A stretch of DNA of 64,000 nucleotides from contig NZ_LT629743.1 in assembly GCF_900105095.1 (NCBI RefSeq), positions 1,984,001 through 2,048,000 on the forward strand, in the 5' to 3' direction. Origin of the DNA: Erythrobacter sp. HL-111. Its GTDB lineage: Bacteria; Pseudomonadota; Alphaproteobacteria; Sphingomonadales; Sphingomonadaceae. The position numbers were made by a program, and so were the translations under genes. The first letter of the stretch is position 1; every line of letters begins with the position of its first letter. Shown here piece after piece: positions 62,229 to 64,000 of the stretch. The notes beneath the pieces were generated by a model that had not been told where the DNA came from, searched no databases, and saw only the letters and a list, made by a program, of their open reading frames with translations.

Positions 62229-63143
62229 TCAGCGCGCCTCGGTGACCCTGCGCCCGCATTCGCCGAGCTCCGCCCGGACCAGCGCGTAGTCCTCCTCGGC
62301 CAGCGCGCGCGCCGCGGGATCGCGCGCGAGATTGGCGCTGCTCGGCAATTCCGCCGGCAGGGCGCAGGCGAGGCGGTACCATTGCAGCGTGTCCGGCTCG
62401 GGCCGGCGGGCGGCGGAATCGATGATCTCGCCCCAGGACACCCCCCACGCCGGCGGCTGCCCCGGCCGGCGCAGCACGCTGATCGAGGCGGGCGAATCGC
62501 CGGTCGTCTCGAGGAATATCTGCGTTTCGGATTCGCCCGCGAGATTGCCGCGCACCGACAGCGCATCGGCCACCCCCGTGACCCGCGGCGGGGCGTCGGC
62601 GGCGACGAGTTCGCGCAGCACGCCGCGCACGCGCTCCTCCAGCTGCCGGGTCCAGGCGAACTGGCCCGCCTCATCGACGAGCACGATCGTCCCCGGCCTG
62701 CCCGCGACCGACTCGGCGAACAGCAGGACCTCGGTTTTGGCGAGTTTCGGCGGCTTGCCCTTCGCATTGGGTTCCACGTCCGCCAGCCAGGCGAGCGATT
62801 CGCGCACCCCGCTCCCCCCGCCGAGCAGGGCCTGCGCCTCGCCTTCGAGGTAAAGCCGCACGAATCCGGGCGCGAGGCCGGGCGCGCGTTCGGGCGGGAC
62901 CGTGACCTGGTCCCGAATCCGCGCGCGGATGATAAGCTCGCTCGCCTCGGCCAGGGTGACGAGATCGGCGTAGGTCGGACCCTCCTGCGCCGGCGCGGCC
63001 GCGGCCTGTCCCGCTGCGGCACGGTCCTGGGCCAGCGCCGCCCCGCCCGCCGCCGCCAGCGCCAGGCCCAGTGCGGCCGCGCCGCCGCGGAGCCCGCGCA
63101 AAAGCCTGTTTTCATTTGTTAATACGAGGTTAAAGCGCATCAT
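62229..63143 (-). CDS. conserved hypothetical secreted protein
   Basis: A 304-residue protein with a signal peptide (hydrophobic stretch GAAALGLALAAAGGAALA, cleavage near AQD, about residue 39). The mature part has YADLVTLAEASELIIRARIRDQ, VRLYLEGEAQALLGGG and QIFLETTGDSPASISVL. It resembles uncharacterised exported proteins of sphingomonads. No function can be given. It lies upstream of hom (85-base gap). Confidence 0.72.
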   Translation of the reverse strand: MMRFNLVLTNENRLLRGLRGGAAALGLALAAAGGAALAQDRAAAGQAAAAPAQEGPTYADLVTLAEASELIIRARIRDQVTVPPERAPGLAPGFVRLYLEGEAQALLGGGSGVRESLAWLADVEPNAKGKPPKLAKTEVLLFAESVAGRPGTIVLVDEAGQFAWTRQLEERVRGVLRELVAADAPPRVTGVADALSVRGNLAGESETQIFLETTGDSPASISVLRRPGQPPAWGVSWGEIIDSAARRPEPDTLQWYRLACALPAELPSSANLARDPAARALAEEDYALVRAELGECGRRVTEAR

Positions 63144-63529
63144 GATGTGTCCTCTCGGCGGCTCGCACGGGGCCGCTCAACGGGCTCCCCCTTCACGGCA
63201 TCCTTATCAGGATCGTGGCCGTGAATCCGCCCTGAACCGATAAAGCGTTTGATCCCCTAGGGACCAGTCGTTAAAGCCCGCAAGGCCTGCGCCGGGGTTG
63301 GGGACCAAAGCCGGGGCAGCAAACGTGTCGTGCACGAAAACCGCAGGCGGGAGTATCTGACGGTTCTTGCATGGCCAGCCGGGTCAGGTCTGACTTCGTC
63401 AGCGGGGCAAGCCGCTCCCGGCATGGGAGGACCTATATTTGGGATTTCGCGCCTCGGCCTGCTTTACCGGGGGGGCGAACGAGTGTGTCGGCAATCTGTC
63501 GGCAGTAGTGATGGAGAGAAAGCGACTGG
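63144..63529. other. intergenic region between a secreted protein gene and the TonB-type gene
   Basis: The two genes diverge, so it should hold both promoters. I see a palindrome TCGTGCACGA (63328-63337) and a TATATT (63434-63439) without a good -35. A short open frame here (63330-63554) has no coding signal. Confidence 0.5.
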
Positions 63530-64000
63530 ATGGCTTACGCTGACCAACAGATGAGTGGAAACAAGGCTGTTTCCATTGTTATCGTCGCGCTTATCCATGT
63601 GGCGGTCGGTTACCTGCTGATCTCTGGTCTCGCCATTTCGGCGGCCAAGAAGATCATCGAGCGGGTCGATACGTTCAACGTGGAAGAGCCGCCGCCCCCG
63701 CCGGAGGAGCCGGACGAACCGCCGCCCGAGGAGCCGCAGCAGGAAACCGCGCCGCCTCCGCCGGTCGCGCCGCCGCCGCCGATCAACATCGCGCCGCAGC
63801 CGCCGCAGATCCGCACGCAGCGGGAAATTCCCCCGCCGTCGCCGCCGGCACTGACTCTGCCGCCGCCCGCACCCGCGGCGCCGCCGGCGCCGCCTTCGCA
63901 GGCTCGCGGCGTGCAGCCCCGCAACCAGAGCCGCTGGGTGCGCCGGATCATCGAGGACTATCCTTCGCGCGCCCTGCGCCAGGAGGAAGAAGGCACCGTC
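63530..64000 (+). CDS. tonB: TonB-type energy transducer (3' end outside window)
   Basis: The first 157 codons are visible and the frame is open to the window edge. A single N-terminal membrane helix (AVSIVIVALIHVAVGYLLI), then a Pro/Glu-rich periplasmic spacer, and the start of the C-terminal TonB domain (WVRRIIEDYPSRALRQEEEGTV). TonB drives uptake through outer-membrane receptors with ExbB and ExbD, which may lie beyond the edge. ATG 63530 follows GGAGAG. Confidence 0.85.
   Translation, partial: MAYADQQMSGNKAVSIVIVALIHVAVGYLLISGLAISAAKKIIERVDTFNVEEPPPPPEEPDEPPPEEPQQETAPPPPVAPPPPINIAPQPPQIRTQREIPPPSPPALTLPPPAPAAPPAPPSQARGVQPRNQSRWVRRIIEDYPSRALRQEEEGTV

Noticed and set aside
63330..63554. 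A 74-codon plus-strand open frame before tonB
   Set aside because: It overlaps the tonB start in another frame, lacks a ribosome site and has no recognisable motif.

Overview
The window looks like a 64-kb piece of chromosome from a high-GC alphaproteobacterium of the Sphingomonadales, most likely Erythrobacteraceae. The pointers are a soluble serine palmitoyltransferase paired with its own acyl carrier protein (sphingolipid makers), a Rhodobacter-type gene transfer agent (GTA) cluster, a DksA with a reduced zinc finger, a DivK regulator, two-domain cold-shock proteins and many ATGA stop/start overlaps. I saw no rRNA, tRNA, CRISPR array or insertion sequence. Placement is inference; no search was run.

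Layout. 1-7 kb: the end of an HNH nuclease gene, then a minus-strand run dksA, a PilZ protein, an orphan peptide-binding lipoprotein, a DUF4112 protein and kynA-kynB-kynU (tryptophan to anthranilate), then a Sel1-type protein on the plus strand. 7-13 kb: five minus-strand genes joined by ATGA overlaps (DUF3572, HAD, RidA, glycerophosphodiesterase, FemAB-like acyltransferase), divergent from divK; then the acp-spt sphingolipid pair and a YqaA-type membrane protein. 13.1-27.2 kb: a complete GTA structural cluster of 16 genes (small and large terminase, portal, small membrane protein, protease, capsid, connectors, tail tube, chaperones, short tape measure, baseplate/hub proteins, cell-wall peptidase, DUF2793). 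Its gp12-position protein is very large and its gp15-position protein is short, which suggests a domain rearrangement.

27.2-41 kb: an OmpA-family porin with a 28-proline hinge, an MFS transporter, queC, a DUF3617-like secreted protein, hslO, argD-argF, a cold-shock gene with an apparent frameshift between its two domains, a DUF442 phosphatase, a secreted amidohydrolase, a fatty acid hydroxylase-family protein and a GMC oxidoreductase. 41-46 kb: glnK-amtB behind a textbook sigma-54 promoter with an upstream dyad, a PPOX-fold protein, an alpha/beta hydrolase and prfC.

46-64 kb: pheS-pheT and rpmI-rplT, separated by two tandem AraC-family regulators; a cyclotransferase-like protein, an SDR, an HWE histidine kinase and hisN; a third AraC regulator on the plus strand with a promoter overlapping a palindrome; prs, glpX and hom with uncharacterised sphingomonad-type proteins between them; and the start of a TonB-type gene running off the right edge.

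Most of the window is core chromosome. The parts most worth a second look are the GTA cluster (domain arrangement and promoter), the frameshifted cold-shock gene, the sigma-54/palindrome region upstream of glnK, and the regulator pair inserted in the ribosomal protein/pheST block.
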